Assembly: GCA_965200945.1 (NCBI GenBank)
Contig: OZ241749.1
Coordinates: 3,472,001-3,536,000, forward strand
Direction: 5' to 3'
Length of the DNA stretch: 64,000 nucleotides
Source: JADCRZ01 sp965200945
GTDB lineage: Bacteria; Bacteroidota; Bacteroidia; Chitinophagales; Chitinophagaceae
The notes under the pieces were generated by a model that was given only the letters and a program-made list of their open reading frames with translations, was not told where the DNA came from and did no database searches. Made by a program: the position numbers and the translations under genes. This document shows positions 37,227 to 47,600 of this stretch, in pieces; position 1 is the stretch's first letter; each line of letters opens with the position of its first letter.

Positions 37227-40200
37227 TTATTCTACATCGGGCTGTCTTCCGGATGGCCGGCCGTGATGGGTATTGGCATAGCGCAACAGGTTCAGCAGCA
37301 GCTGCTGCCCCACGATGTTGGCCTTGTTCGCCTGAGAGTTGTTGAAAGAAGTCATGGAGGCGTTTTCGCCATCCCCTTCCGCCCTTCTTCCCAGGTTTAC
37401 GTCTTTCAGACAGGAGAAAATGTCGAGTGAGCACAGGATGATCTGCCCACGGCCATGAGGGATGATGCTCAGGGCGCTGTACACTTCTTTTTTATGGTCG
37501 GCCACGCAGGCTACGACCGTTTCGCCGTTCAGGAGGCGCAGGCCGATCCGGCTCCGGTTGTAGGTGGCGAAACACTGGTACTCCCAGTTGAACACCTGCG
37601 CCTGCGGAAGATGCCGGAACAGCTCATGCTGCCGCGTAAAAAAGTTACCGCCGTACCAGGTGGTGCCGAGCACTTTGCTGCCGCGGTAGTCCACAGCCTC
37701 TTTCTGCGCCAGGTGCGCGGCCCAGGCTTCGATGTTGTTTACCACGATGAGCGTGTTGCCATCGTTCACCCATTCGAGGATGTCGGTCACCAGCGGGTTG
37801 CCGGTCTGCTGCGGCTGGAACGCACCAACGAGCAGGTAGCTGCCCGAGGGGCGGCCCGACCGGTACTCCCTGACGGCGGGTACACCGGCCGCACGCAGGA
37901 ACGGCGCCAGCACGCCGGAGGTGTCGGCCACCATACCGCCCGCCGCTATGCCCGAGGCATCCGGCTGCACGGAATAAATCCGGTCATCCCCTTTCGCCAG
38001 CACCCGGCCTTCTTTCAGCAGTTCAGCAGAAACGGTGGTGTATCCTTCAGCAAGCACTTTTACCGGAAGCCCTGCAAACAGCAATTCGCCGTAGGTGGCG
38101 CCGCCTGTTATTTTCACCGGTACTTCTTTCGACAGGTTTACATTGTTTTTCTCATCAAACGCTTTTATGCGCAGCGTGTAATCACCCTTCAGATCAACCT
38201 GGTTCACGATAAAAAAATCCGCGACGGAAGTATCGCCGGTGCGCAGCACTTTGTGGTTCAGTTTTACAGCCACATACAGGGGTTGGTTGTACCGCGCGAT
38301 CAGCGACGGGTCGCCTTTCAGGTTGCGGTAATCATCCACAATGCCCGAGTGGTTCTCATGCTTCATGCTTTCCCAGCCGTTCACCGCATAACCATCGACG
38401 GTATTGCTGATGTGCACGTTTTCGATCACCCGTCCCTGGTAGTAGTAGGCCACGTTGCCCATGGCCTTGGTTAAACTGTCAACGGAAGGAAAGGCTTTGC
38501 TGAATCCTTTTGTTTTCAGGAAAGCATCGTAGGCATCGTACCATTGCAGGTAGCTGTCGCTTTCCCAGCCAATGTCTTTACCCCGCTTCAGGATCGCATC
38601 ACGGATCAGCTGCAGGCGCGGCGGGGTGCCGATGGCGCCTTCTTCGCCGTAGTAGATGATCTCGTCTTTGTGATCGAAGTATTTCGCATAATCCTTCGGG
38701 TTCCGGTAGAGGTTGTCGTGGTAGGTGCCCGGACCGCCGGCATGGTGCTGGTCGAACCAGCCATAGTCGCGGAAAAGGGAGTCGTAGGGCATCAGGTGCA
38801 GCTTGAAGCGGGTGTCGGGCCCCATCCTGATGTCGCCGTTGGAAGAGTTGTAGGTCATGATGCGCGTCTCATCGAGCCGGTGGCCGGCGAGCATCTGGGC
38901 GCTGTCCTGCCGTTGCGGCTGTGCGCCGCGTTCGTTGTGCATGTTGTAGATCACCAGCGAAGGATGGCTGCGATCGCGCCGGATCATCCGGAACAGTTTT
39001 TCATCGCGGGTGGCGAAATAAAAACCGGCCTGCATCTTACCGGTCGGATCGGTGGCATTGAAACGTTCCGCCGGGTACTGGTTGCCGCCGGGCTCCTCGA
39101 AGTAGAGCAGTCCGAGTTCGTCGGCCCAGTCGAGCACGTTCTGCTGGCCGATGGTGCGGTGGAAGTTGAGCATGTTGAGGCCAAGTTTTTTGGCGTCTTC
39201 GATCTGTTTGCGGGCCAGCTCGTCGGAGGGCATGATGCCGTTCTCCGGCCAGAAGCCCCACGAGATGGAAGTGATGAGCACGATGCGTTTGCCGTTCAGG
39301 TAGAACTGCCGGTCGCCCGCCACATCGCGCACCTCGAACCACCGGAAGCCAAACCGTTTTGCATAGGTATCGGCCGAATGGTCGGCGCCGCTCCACTGCA
39401 CGGTAAGCTGGTAAAGGTGGGGCGAATCCACGCTCCAGAGCTTTATGCCTTCAGGCGCAAGGGAAAAAGTTTTTGTATCGCCGCCGGCGGCAAGCGCATC
39501 CACCGGGTAGGTGCGGCTGTACACCGTTTTACCCGGCTCCCTGGCGTCCTTCACCTGAACAAGCAGGCTGCCGCTCACGGGTTTCCCGGTCTGATTGGAA
39601 AGGGTGACCTCAGCATCGATGGTGCGGAGGGCGGGTTTGTTCTTGATGAAAATATCGCTGATCCAGACCGGGCCGGTAGCCACCAGTTTTACCTTGCCCG
39701 TGATGCCGCCAAAGCCATGGGTAGGGTTGGTGCGGTAGTCGCCCCACATGAAATTCTGCGAGTCGCGCCAGTCGAAATTGCCGTTGGGATCGGTGATGCG
39801 CACAGCGATCTCGTTGCGCGATCCATACTTCACGAAGTCAGTAATATCCACTTCAAAAGGCGTGCTGTTCACCAGGTCGTAGCCAGCCAGTTTGTGGTTA
39901 ACAAATATCTCTGCCCGGAACCGCACCGCTTCAAACTGCAGCGAGATCCGCCTGCCTTTCTGCGTAGCCGGAACGGTGATATCCGTTGTAAACCACGAAA
40001 CGCCCAGGTAATTTCTGGATACCCCGAACCGGTTGCCGTTGCTGCCCCAGTAGTATTCTTCCACCGTCGCCGGCAGGTGCACAGTCTTACCCACCGCTTT
40101 TTGCAATGCCGCCCACCCGCCGGTTGGCACATTCCGCGGCAGCATAGACAGCTGTACTGGCGGCGCATACAATGAGTCATGGATCCACGATGCGCCGGTA

Positions 40201-40328
40201 TCGAGCCACATCTTCCAGTTGTTGCCGGAAAGATCAGCGGTGGTCCGTTTGGCGGGCTGGGCAGGAAGCAGAACAGGGAAGGTGAGTATAAAGATTACGA
40301 TTAAAATAAGGCGTCTGTTATCGAGCAT
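37227..40328 (-). CDS. GH2-family glycoside hydrolase (beta-galactosidase / beta-glucuronidase type)
   Basis: From the ATG at 40328 the protein has 1033 residues with a signal peptide (LILIVIFILTFPVLLPAQ). A longer frame from 40499 runs through a dispersed repeat and is rejected. Domains: sugar-binding jelly roll (about 30-230; PATVEEYYWGSNGNRFGVSR, IFVNHKLAGYD), immunoglobulin-like domain (about 235-345), TIM barrel (about 350-640) with acid/base E466 in NMHNERG and a likely nucleophile in YYGEEGAIG (E562/E563), then an Ig-like part. About residues 820-1010 contain a GATase-like segment (SYLLVGAFQPQQTG, ILEWVNDGNTLIVVNN). It is the last gene of system E, separated from GH95 by 293 bp holding the GC-rich element. 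Specificity cannot be fixed. Confidence 0.88.
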   Translation of the reverse strand: MLDNRRLILIVIFILTFPVLLPAQPAKRTTADLSGNNWKMWLDTGASWIHDSLYAPPVQLSMLPRNVPTGGWAALQKAVGKTVHLPATVEEYYWGSNGNRFGVSRNYLGVSWFTTDITVPATQKGRRISLQFEAVRFRAEIFVNHKLAGYDLVNSTPFEVDITDFVKYGSRNEIAVRITDPNGNFDWRDSQNFMWGDYRTNPTHGFGGITGKVKLVATGPVWISDIFIKNKPALRTIDAEVTLSNQTGKPVSGSLLVQVKDAREPGKTVYSRTYPVDALAAGGDTKTFSLAPEGIKLWSVDSPHLYQLTVQWSGADHSADTYAKRFGFRWFEVRDVAGDRQFYLNGKRIVLITSISWGFWPENGIMPSDELARKQIEDAKKLGLNMLNFHRTIGQQNVLDWADELGLLYFEEPGGNQYPAERFNATDPTGKMQAGFYFATRDEKLFRMIRRDRSHPSLVIYNMHNERGAQPQRQDSAQMLAGHRLDETRIMTYNSSNGDIRMGPDTRFKLHLMPYDSLFRDYGWFDQHHAGGPGTYHDNLYRNPKDYAKYFDHKDEIIYYGEEGAIGTPPRLQLIRDAILKRGKDIGWESDSYLQWYDAYDAFLKTKGFSKAFPSVDSLTKAMGNVAYYYQGRVIENVHISNTVDGYAVNGWESMKHENHSGIVDDYRNLKGDPSLIARYNQPLYVAVKLNHKVLRTGDTSVADFFIVNQVDLKGDYTLRIKAFDEKNNVNLSKEVPVKITGGATYGELLFAGLPVKVLAEGYTTVSAELLKEGRVLAKGDDRIYSVQPDASGIAAGGMVADTSGVLAPFLRAAGVPAVREYRSGRPSGSYLLVGAFQPQQTGNPLVTDILEWVNDGNTLIVVNNIEAWAAHLAQKEAVDYRGSKVLGTTWYGGNFFTRQHELFRHLPQAQVFNWEYQCFATYNRSRIGLRLLNGETVVACVADHKKEVYSALSIIPHGRGQIILCSLDIFSCLKDVNLGRRAEGDGENASMTSFNNSQANKANIVGQQLLLNLLRYANTHHGRPSGRQPDVE

Positions 40329-40443
40329 GAGCGTAGTTGTTAAATAATGTGGTATAGTAACGCGGTGCATGGGGTCTTTATGAGCAAGAACCGCCACGAG
40401 CGGACTTGTTCCATCTTCGATTCGATGTTCCTCATCCGCCCGC

Positions 40444-40527
40444 ACCTCCAATCTGCTTGTCATCTTCGCGCAGGCGCAGTTGCAAGCCTGCAATAACACG
40501 CTGCAGCGCGCCTGTACGCGCGGAGAT
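40444..40527. repeat. GC-rich palindromic dispersed element, copy 2 (opposite orientation)
   Basis: The reverse complement matches 14724-14817 closely, including an unbroken 22-nt block that contains CGCGTACAGGCGCGCTGCAG and a second shared block TTGCAGGC(A/T)TGCAACTGCG. The outer arms are ACCTCC (40444-40449) and GGAGAT (40522-40527). It lies inside system E, between the co-directional GH95 and GH2 genes, in a 293-bp gap (40329-40621) with no other feature seen. Confidence 0.7.
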
Positions 40528-40621
40528 CTCCAGAAATTGAGCGCGATGGCTATTACTCAGGAAGCCTTGCCTGCACACTCTCCTTGAGTGATGTTTGTTC
40601 CTCCGCCTGGATCCCCGCTGT

Positions 40622-43144
40622 CTATTTCAAATTCACCTCATAACTCTTCCCGGCCCGGGTTTGTAAATCATATTCATACACTTTCTTCAGCTCCGGCTTC
40701 TTTAAACCGGCCTTGGCCGATACCAGCGGCTGCTTTACCGCTGCCACAGCATAAAAAGGATTCGGGTTTGGGCCGGAGGCGGGGATGATCTGTGTGCCGG
40801 CCTTTCCGGTGAGCGCTTCGTATGCGCGCAGGCGGCACACGCCGCCGAGGCGGGAGGTGATCTTCACCGACTTTACTTTGCCGTTCTCCCAGCGGATGTC
40901 GGTGAGGAAGCCGCCCCTGGCCACCAGGCCGGTCACGGCGCCTTTTAACCAGGCATCGGGCAGGGCCGGCAGCAGCTGCAGGGCGCCATCCTGGCTCTGC
41001 AGCAGCATCTCGGTGATGCCCGAGGTGCATCCGAAATTGCCGTCGATCTGGAAAGGCGGATGCGCGTCGAACAGGTTCGGATAGGTGCCGCCGTTTTGGC
41101 CGCTGGTCTCCACCGGTGCGGGTGTCAGCTGGTCGGTGATCAGCTTGTACGCCCGGTTGCCCTCCTGCAGGCGCGCCCACCAGTTTACTTTCCAGCCCAT
41201 CGACCAGCCGGTCGATTTATCACCCCGGTTCACCAGTGAAATCCTTGCCGCTTCAAACAGCTGCGGGTTGCCATAGGGAGAGATCTGGTTGCTGGGGAAC
41301 AGGCCATACAAATGCGAAATATGCCGGTGCTTGTCGTCGGGCTTGTCCCAGTCCTGCAGCCACTCCTGCAGCTGACCGTACTGCCCCACCTGCATGGGAG
41401 GCAATCTGTCCAGCATGCTGCGGAGCGTATCCGCAAAAGGCTTGTCCAGGTTGAGTGCAGTCGCCGCCCGGAGGGCATTGGAGAACACGTCGAACACGAG
41501 CTGGTTGTCCATCGTGGTGCCGGCGCTTATGCCAACGCCGCTCTGGTAGGTATTTTCGGGCGACATGGACGGCGCCACCACCAGCCATTTGTGCGAAGGC
41601 TCTTCCTGCAACACATCCACATAGAACAGGGCCGCCCCTTTGAGCACCGGGTACAGGTCGCGCAGGAAGCCGAGGTCGCCGGTGAAGAGGTAATGCTGCC
41701 ACAAATGCTGCGAAAGCCAGGCCCCGCCCATCGGCCACATCCCGTAAAAGCCACCGTCCACCGGGCCGGTGATGCGCCACTGATCGGTGTTGTGGTGGGC
41801 ATTCCAGCCACGGGCATGATACATGCCGGAGGCGCTTTCCCGGCCGGTAACGGCCAGGTCTTTGATCATTTCGAACAGGGGCTGGTGCAGCTCCGGGAGG
41901 TTGGTGCTCTCAGCGGGCCAGTAGTTCATCTCCGTGTTGATGTTGATGGTGTACTTACTGTCCCACGGCGGACTCAGCTTGTCGTTCCATTTGCCCTGAA
42001 GCGTAGTGGGCTGGGTGCCGGGCTGCGAGCCGGAGATCAGCAGGTAGCGGCCAAACTGAAAATAGAGCGGCACCAGCTGCGGATCGTTGCCCGCAGCAAA
42101 GGCGGCAATGCGTTCGTTGGTCGGCCGGCTGGCTGCTTCGGTAACACCCAGGTCGAGCGAAACACGGTCGAAATACGACCTGTATAGTTTTATATGGGCG
42201 GCTTTGGCAGCGGGATAATCTTTTTTCACCGCCGCTGCCAGGTAACCTCTTGCTTTTCCGGCCGGGTCGCCGCTGATATCATGGTAGTTCTTTACGTTGG
42301 TTCCGATCGAGATATAGACCGTGGCCGCGTCTGCCCCCGCAATGCCGAGCGTACTGTCGGATGACGTGATCTTCCCCCCTTCCGGCTTCACCTGTACGTC
42401 CGCCTCAAACTGCACCTTGCCCTGCTTGTTGTCCGAAGCGCTGGTTTTGCCCCTGAGCACAAGGAGTCCGTTCTGCACGAGCCTGGTATGCACGCTGTGC
42501 GAGCTGTTCAGGGCCAGCTGGCAGGTGATGCTCCCGGGCTTGTCGGCCGTCAGCCGCACCATGATCACGCCGTCGGTGAGCGATGCAAACATTTCCCGGG
42601 TGAACAGGACGCCCCCGCTTTTATACTGCACCGTCGCGATTGCCTGCTGTATATCGAGCGTGCGGGTGTACCCTTCCGCATTCTCCTGGCCGGGAAAACG
42701 GATCAGCAGGCTGCCCACAGGCTGGTATTGCATGCCGTAATTGCTGTTGGCGGGCGCCTGCCGGGGGAAGGTGGCGTTCGACAGGTCCTGCGCTTCCTTG
42801 TACCGCCCTTCGAACAGCAGCTTCCGGATGTGCTGGATGCTGTCGTACACGCCCGGCAGGATGTTGTTTCCCGGCTCGCCGGCCCAAACGGTCTCCTCGT
42901 TCAGCTGCAGCTGCTCGGTTGCTACGCCCCCAAAGACCATGGCCGCCAGCCGGCCGTTGCCGATCGGCAGGGCCTCGTTCCAGTTGGCCGCGGGTTTATT
43001 ATACCATAGCTTGTAAAGAGAGCCGCTACCCAGCTGTGCCCGCCCGGGTAACGACGCTGCAAGAAAAATAAGCGCAAGGAAAAAACGACTTGATCTGTAC
43101 ACGCAGTAAAAATTTTCATTTGACAGAATGAGATACGCAGGCAT
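40622..43144 (-). CDS. GH95 alpha-L-fucosidase / alpha-L-galactosidase
   Basis: The 840-residue secreted enzyme removes alpha-1,2-linked L-fucose (some members L-galactose) by inversion, for example from xyloglucan or pectin side chains. The N-terminal beta-domain shows the family opening LWYNKPAANWNEALPIGNGR and LNEETVWAGEP (about 45-90). The (alpha/alpha)6 barrel has ININTEMNYWPAES (about 400-412; both Asn that position the water are present), E530 in SMSPENTY (acid) and D701 in FQIDGNFG, followed by KGAVTGLVARGGF. The start at 43144 overlaps the SusD stop by one base (TGATG), suggesting translational coupling. Signal segment FFLALIFLAASLPGRA is set back behind about 20 residues, so a later start is possible. 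Confidence 0.95.
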   Translation of the reverse strand: MPAYLILSNENFYCVYRSSRFFLALIFLAASLPGRAQLGSGSLYKLWYNKPAANWNEALPIGNGRLAAMVFGGVATEQLQLNEETVWAGEPGNNILPGVYDSIQHIRKLLFEGRYKEAQDLSNATFPRQAPANSNYGMQYQPVGSLLIRFPGQENAEGYTRTLDIQQAIATVQYKSGGVLFTREMFASLTDGVIMVRLTADKPGSITCQLALNSSHSVHTRLVQNGLLVLRGKTSASDNKQGKVQFEADVQVKPEGGKITSSDSTLGIAGADAATVYISIGTNVKNYHDISGDPAGKARGYLAAAVKKDYPAAKAAHIKLYRSYFDRVSLDLGVTEAASRPTNERIAAFAAGNDPQLVPLYFQFGRYLLISGSQPGTQPTTLQGKWNDKLSPPWDSKYTININTEMNYWPAESTNLPELHQPLFEMIKDLAVTGRESASGMYHARGWNAHHNTDQWRITGPVDGGFYGMWPMGGAWLSQHLWQHYLFTGDLGFLRDLYPVLKGAALFYVDVLQEEPSHKWLVVAPSMSPENTYQSGVGISAGTTMDNQLVFDVFSNALRAATALNLDKPFADTLRSMLDRLPPMQVGQYGQLQEWLQDWDKPDDKHRHISHLYGLFPSNQISPYGNPQLFEAARISLVNRGDKSTGWSMGWKVNWWARLQEGNRAYKLITDQLTPAPVETSGQNGGTYPNLFDAHPPFQIDGNFGCTSGITEMLLQSQDGALQLLPALPDAWLKGAVTGLVARGGFLTDIRWENGKVKSVKITSRLGGVCRLRAYEALTGKAGTQIIPASGPNPNPFYAVAAVKQPLVSAKAGLKKPELKKVYEYDLQTRAGKSYEVNLK

Positions 43145-44643
43145 CAGTAACCGGTGTTTTGCTTCAGATCAGAATTGATGTCGATCTCCGATTGCGGAAA
43201 AGGCCAGAGATAGTTCTTTTGCTCAAAGCGCCTGTTCACGCCTCCGGGGTTCACGATGGCCGGGATCACCTGGTCGGCGGTCTTCCAGCGCAGCAGGTCG
43301 AAGTAGCGCAGTCCCTCAAAGGCCAGCTCCACACGCCGCTCGTTGCGGATGCGCAGCCGTAGGGCATCCTGGCTCAGTCCGGCCGGCAACGCCGGCAGGT
43401 TTATGCCGGGCCGGGCCCGCACCGCATTCACGGCGTTGTAAACGGTCTGATCGGGGCCCGACACTTCGTTCTGCGCTTCCGCATACATCAGCAGGATGTC
43501 GGCATACCGCAGCAGCACAAAATCCTGATCGCTCTGGGTGGCATAGCCGGTAGGGGCCCGGGTGGTATCCAGGTATTTCTTCAGGTTGAAACCGGTTTTG
43601 TTGTTCCCGTCTTTCGCAGCATCGAAAAATCCGGTGGTGCTGTATTTCCACGCATCGCCGGGCACGTACACCGACAGCTTCAGTCGCGGGTCGCGGTTCT
43701 GGTACGGGAACGCCGGGTTGTACACGGCCGACTGCCCGATCGGTTTTCCGTCGGTGGCTTCATACGCGTCCACCAGGTTTTTGATCGGCTGTATCAGCTC
43801 CCACTGGTCCCATCCGTACTGGTAGTCGAGCGTATGGAACATATTCGGCAGCTGGTACCGGATGGAGAACATGATCTCCGGGTTGGCATTCTGCCCGGGC
43901 TTTACAAACAGGCCGTAGTAGTTGTTGAACAGACTGAACTTTCCTCCGTCGATGATCTGTTTGGCCAGCGTGGCTGCTTCCTGCCAGCGGTTATTGAACA
44001 GGAGCACCCTTGCTTTCAATCCCATGGCGGTACCTTTCACCGCGCGTCCTGTATAAGCCTCGTCACTCAGTTTTGAGATGGCGAAATCCAGGTCATCGTA
44101 CACCACTTTCAGCACATCGTCTTTCGTGCTTTTGGCCCTCTTCGGGTTGGTATAGGTCTCCGGCTGCAAGGTAATGGGCACCCCGCCGTATACCTGCGAG
44201 AGCTGGAAGTAATAATAAGCCCGCAACAGCCGCACTTCTGCGGAGTACCGGTCGGTCAGGGCTTTGTCGACCGGTACTTCCCCCACATGGGCCAGGAAGT
44301 AGTTGCAGGTCGCGATCGACTTGTAATCGTTGAAGTAGACATCCGATACAATACCGCCGGTAGTGGATTCGATGGTGCCCTGCACCACCGTATTGAAAGA
44401 GTTGGAGCGGGCCCAGGCATTGTCCGAAATACCGTCCCAGTGGATGCTCATGGCGCCAAACCCGTCGCCGGAGCGGGCCAGGGTGTTATAGGCGCCGGCG
44501 AGGGCCAGCTTGATATCGTCTTCCGTTTTCCAGAATGTGCCCGAAGAAGGCTGTGCCAGCGGGTTGCGGTCGAGGAAGGTCTTTTTACACGAGCTGCCTG
44601 CAAGCAGCAGTATGATGAAGAAACAGGATTGTATGCGTTTCAT
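43144..44643 (-). CDS. RagB/SusD-family lipoprotein (system E)
   Basis: The 499-residue surface lipoprotein has lipobox LAGSSC (Cys about 19). Typical parts are WKTEDDIKLALAGAYNTLAR, VRLLRAYYYFQLSQVYGGVP, VLLRYADILLMYAEAQNEVS, VNAVRARPGINLP and IRNERRVELAFEGLRYFDLL, and it ends in the usual QNTGY. It follows the SusC by 18 bp and overlaps the GH95 start by one base, so SusC, SusD and GH95 are one transcription and translation unit. Confidence 0.96.
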   Translation of the reverse strand: MKRIQSCFFIILLLAGSSCKKTFLDRNPLAQPSSGTFWKTEDDIKLALAGAYNTLARSGDGFGAMSIHWDGISDNAWARSNSFNTVVQGTIESTTGGIVSDVYFNDYKSIATCNYFLAHVGEVPVDKALTDRYSAEVRLLRAYYYFQLSQVYGGVPITLQPETYTNPKRAKSTKDDVLKVVYDDLDFAISKLSDEAYTGRAVKGTAMGLKARVLLFNNRWQEAATLAKQIIDGGKFSLFNNYYGLFVKPGQNANPEIMFSIRYQLPNMFHTLDYQYGWDQWELIQPIKNLVDAYEATDGKPIGQSAVYNPAFPYQNRDPRLKLSVYVPGDAWKYSTTGFFDAAKDGNNKTGFNLKKYLDTTRAPTGYATQSDQDFVLLRYADILLMYAEAQNEVSGPDQTVYNAVNAVRARPGINLPALPAGLSQDALRLRIRNERRVELAFEGLRYFDLLRWKTADQVIPAIVNPGGVNRRFEQKNYLWPFPQSEIDINSDLKQNTGY

Positions 44644-44661
44644 AAATAGCTGTTTGGAGGA

Positions 44662-47600
44662 TTAGAATTTTACACGCGCACCGAAAGAAAGGATCTTGTT
44701 CTGCGGATAGCTGGCCAGCGCAGCATTCACGGCAGGCGTGCGTTCCGGATCGAGCCCCGGGAATTTGGTGAACAGGAAAAGATTGTCGCCCGCGAAATAC
44801 ACGCGCAGCGAAGAGATGCCGGCCTTGTTGAGGATGCGCTCCGGAATGTTATAGCCCAGCTGTATGTTCTTCACGCGCAGGAAAGAGCCGTTCTGCAGGT
44901 AGTAAGAAGAAAGGCTTCCGGTAACGGGCGCATAGCCCGACACATAGATCGCCGGCAGGGTGGTCGACTTGTTCTCCGGCGTCCAGGCATTGCGCCAGTT
45001 GGCGGTGGGCGGCGTCGACTGGGTGAACGGATCGAATCCCCAGCTTCGCACGTATTCTTTCTGCCCCTCCACGCCATATAAAAAGACGGTCAGGTCGAAG
45101 CGTTTATACCCGGCATTGAGGTTGAAGGAATAGTTGAAGGTCGGGAAAGCACCGTTGAAATAAGTGCGGTCGCTGGCGTTGATGACGCCGTCTCCATTCA
45201 CGTCGCGGAACTTCAGGTCGCCGGGCTGCGGGTTGTTGGGCTGCTTGGGCGATTTATCGATCTCTTCCTGCGACTGGAAGATGCCGATCCAGTCGTAGAC
45301 AAAGAAGGTGCCCCAGGGTTTGCCTTCTTCGTTGATGGTGGTGGCGTTGATCTGGCGCGGGCCGAACTTCAGCAGTTTGTTCTTAAACGTCTGGAAGTTG
45401 GCGCCCAGGCTGTAGGTGAAGTCTCCTGCGCGGTCGTTGTACTGCATGTTGACTTCATACCCCCTGTTCAGCATGGTGCCCCCGTTGATGATTGGTGCTG
45501 TAAGGCCCACCCACCCCGGCACCTGCGCGCTGCGCAGGATGTCGAAGGTCTTTTTCCGGAACCAGTCGGCGTTGAGGTGCAGCCTGTTCTGCAGCAGCGC
45601 AGCATCCAGCCCGATGTCGAACACCTCGGTGGTTTCCCAGCGGATGGTATTGTCGACCAGCGCCGTGCGCGACACACCCGGGTAGAGCGTACCGCTGTTG
45701 TCGAGCGGGTAGTTGGCGCCCGTGTTGAGGATGTCCTGGTAAGGATAGAAATTGCTCAGGTTGGAGTTCCCGAGCCGGCCCCACGAGCCGCGCAGCTTGA
45801 GATCGCTCAGCCAGTCCACCTTCTGCAGGAAATCTTCTTCCTTGAGGCGCCATCCGGCCGACAGGGAAGGGAAAAAGCCCCAGCGGTTGCCGGCGGCAAA
45901 ACGCGACGAACCGTCGTACCGGAAATTCGCTTCGAACAGGTACCGCTTTTTGAAATCGTAGTTCAGCCTGCCATAGAGCGACTGGATGCCCCATTCGGAG
46001 GCATTGCCGTTGGCGGTCTGTCCGTCGGCCGCACCGGCATCCAGCTCGCGCTGTACGTTGTTGATAAAGTCGCGGCGGTATGCGGTGAGTGATTCTGTTT
46101 TGTAATACTCCGCCTGGGCGCCACCCAGCAGCCCGAGGCTGTGGTCTTTCCATTTCCCGTTGTACGTCAGCTGCGAGTATACGATCGGGTTGATGTAGTT
46201 GACGTCCTGCACGATCAGCCCTTTACCGCCCACATCCAGCGTAGACGCCTGCACTCCGGTGAACCAGTCGTATACCGGCACGATGGGACGGAAATCTTTG
46301 GATTTGGAGAAGCTGTAGTTGAAGCCTCCGCGGGTTTCCCAGACCAGGTTGGGCAGGATCTTCACGTTCAGGAACATATTGTGCTGCAGGTAGTAGGTGC
46401 GGTCGCGTTTGATGGTGGTGGCCGCAATGGCAACCGTGTTCTTGTTATGATAGTTGTATGGATCACCCCGGTAAGTGAAGCGCCCGGTGCCGTCGGGAAG
46501 GATGGGACCGTACATCGGCGCCTGGGTGATCGTGGAAAGGTACTGGTCGCCGGAACCCTGGCGCGGATACCCGCGGTCGCTGTAATTGAAGTTGAGGTTC
46601 ATACCGAAGTTGATCCGCTTGTTGACCGCGGAATTCAGCCCGAACTGGAGCGTGTATTTCTTGTACGCGAAACCCAGCATGGTGCCCGGCTGGTCGATAT
46701 ACCCGAGCCCGATGTTGTAAGTGGTGCCAGCTTTTCCGCCGTTGGCGCTGAGGTAGTGGTTGTTGGTGGTAACCGTCCGGAACAGCAGGTCCTGCCAGTC
46801 GACGTTCGGATACCTGGCCGGATCGGAAGGATTTTTATACTGGTCGATGAAGGTCTGCGGGTACGGTGCCGGCAAGCGGGAATGGACAGCCGCCTTGTTG
46901 TACAGCTGCATGTATTCGACGGAGTTGGTGATGAGGTCGAGCGTGCGGGACGCACTAGTGATGCCTAGGTTGTAGTTATAGTCGAGGGTCATCTTGCCGG
47001 AGCTGCCTTTTTTGGTGGTGACGAGGATCACCCCGTTGGCGCCGCGGGTGCCGTAGATAGCGGCGGAAGCGGCGTCTTTCAACACCGAGATCGATTCGAT
47101 GTCGTTCGGGTTGAGGGCCGTCAGGTTTCCCGGGATGCCGTCCACGATCACCAGCGGGTCGTTGCCGGCGCCGCTGAAGGAAGTGAACCCGCGCACCCGC
47201 AGGCTGACGCCTTCGTTGCCGGGCTCGCCCGAATTTTCGATCACGCTCACCCCCGGCAGCTTGCCCTGGAGCAGAGAGGCCGGGTTGGTGACCACGCGTT
47301 TGTTCAGCTCTTCGCCGGAGGCCGTCACCACTGCTCCGGTTACGCTGCCCCGTTGTTGCCGGCCATAGCCCACCACAATCACTTCTCCCATTTCCTGCGA
47401 AGATGACTGCAGCCGGATGGCGATCATGGAGCGGTTGCTTACCCGTACGTCCTGGGTCGCATACCCTACCGAACTGATCACGAGGGTGGCATTGGGAGCG
47501 GCAGGGATGGTAAAACTGCCTGCGGCGTCCGACTGGGTGGCCCGGCCGGTGCCTTTTACCTGGATGGTGGCTCCGGCGATGGCCGTGTCGCCGGCGGTTA

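Noticed and set aside
40329..40499. 57-codon N-terminal extension of the GH2 gene
   Set aside because: The extra codons translate the GC-rich dispersed element and precede a normal signal peptide that starts at 40328.
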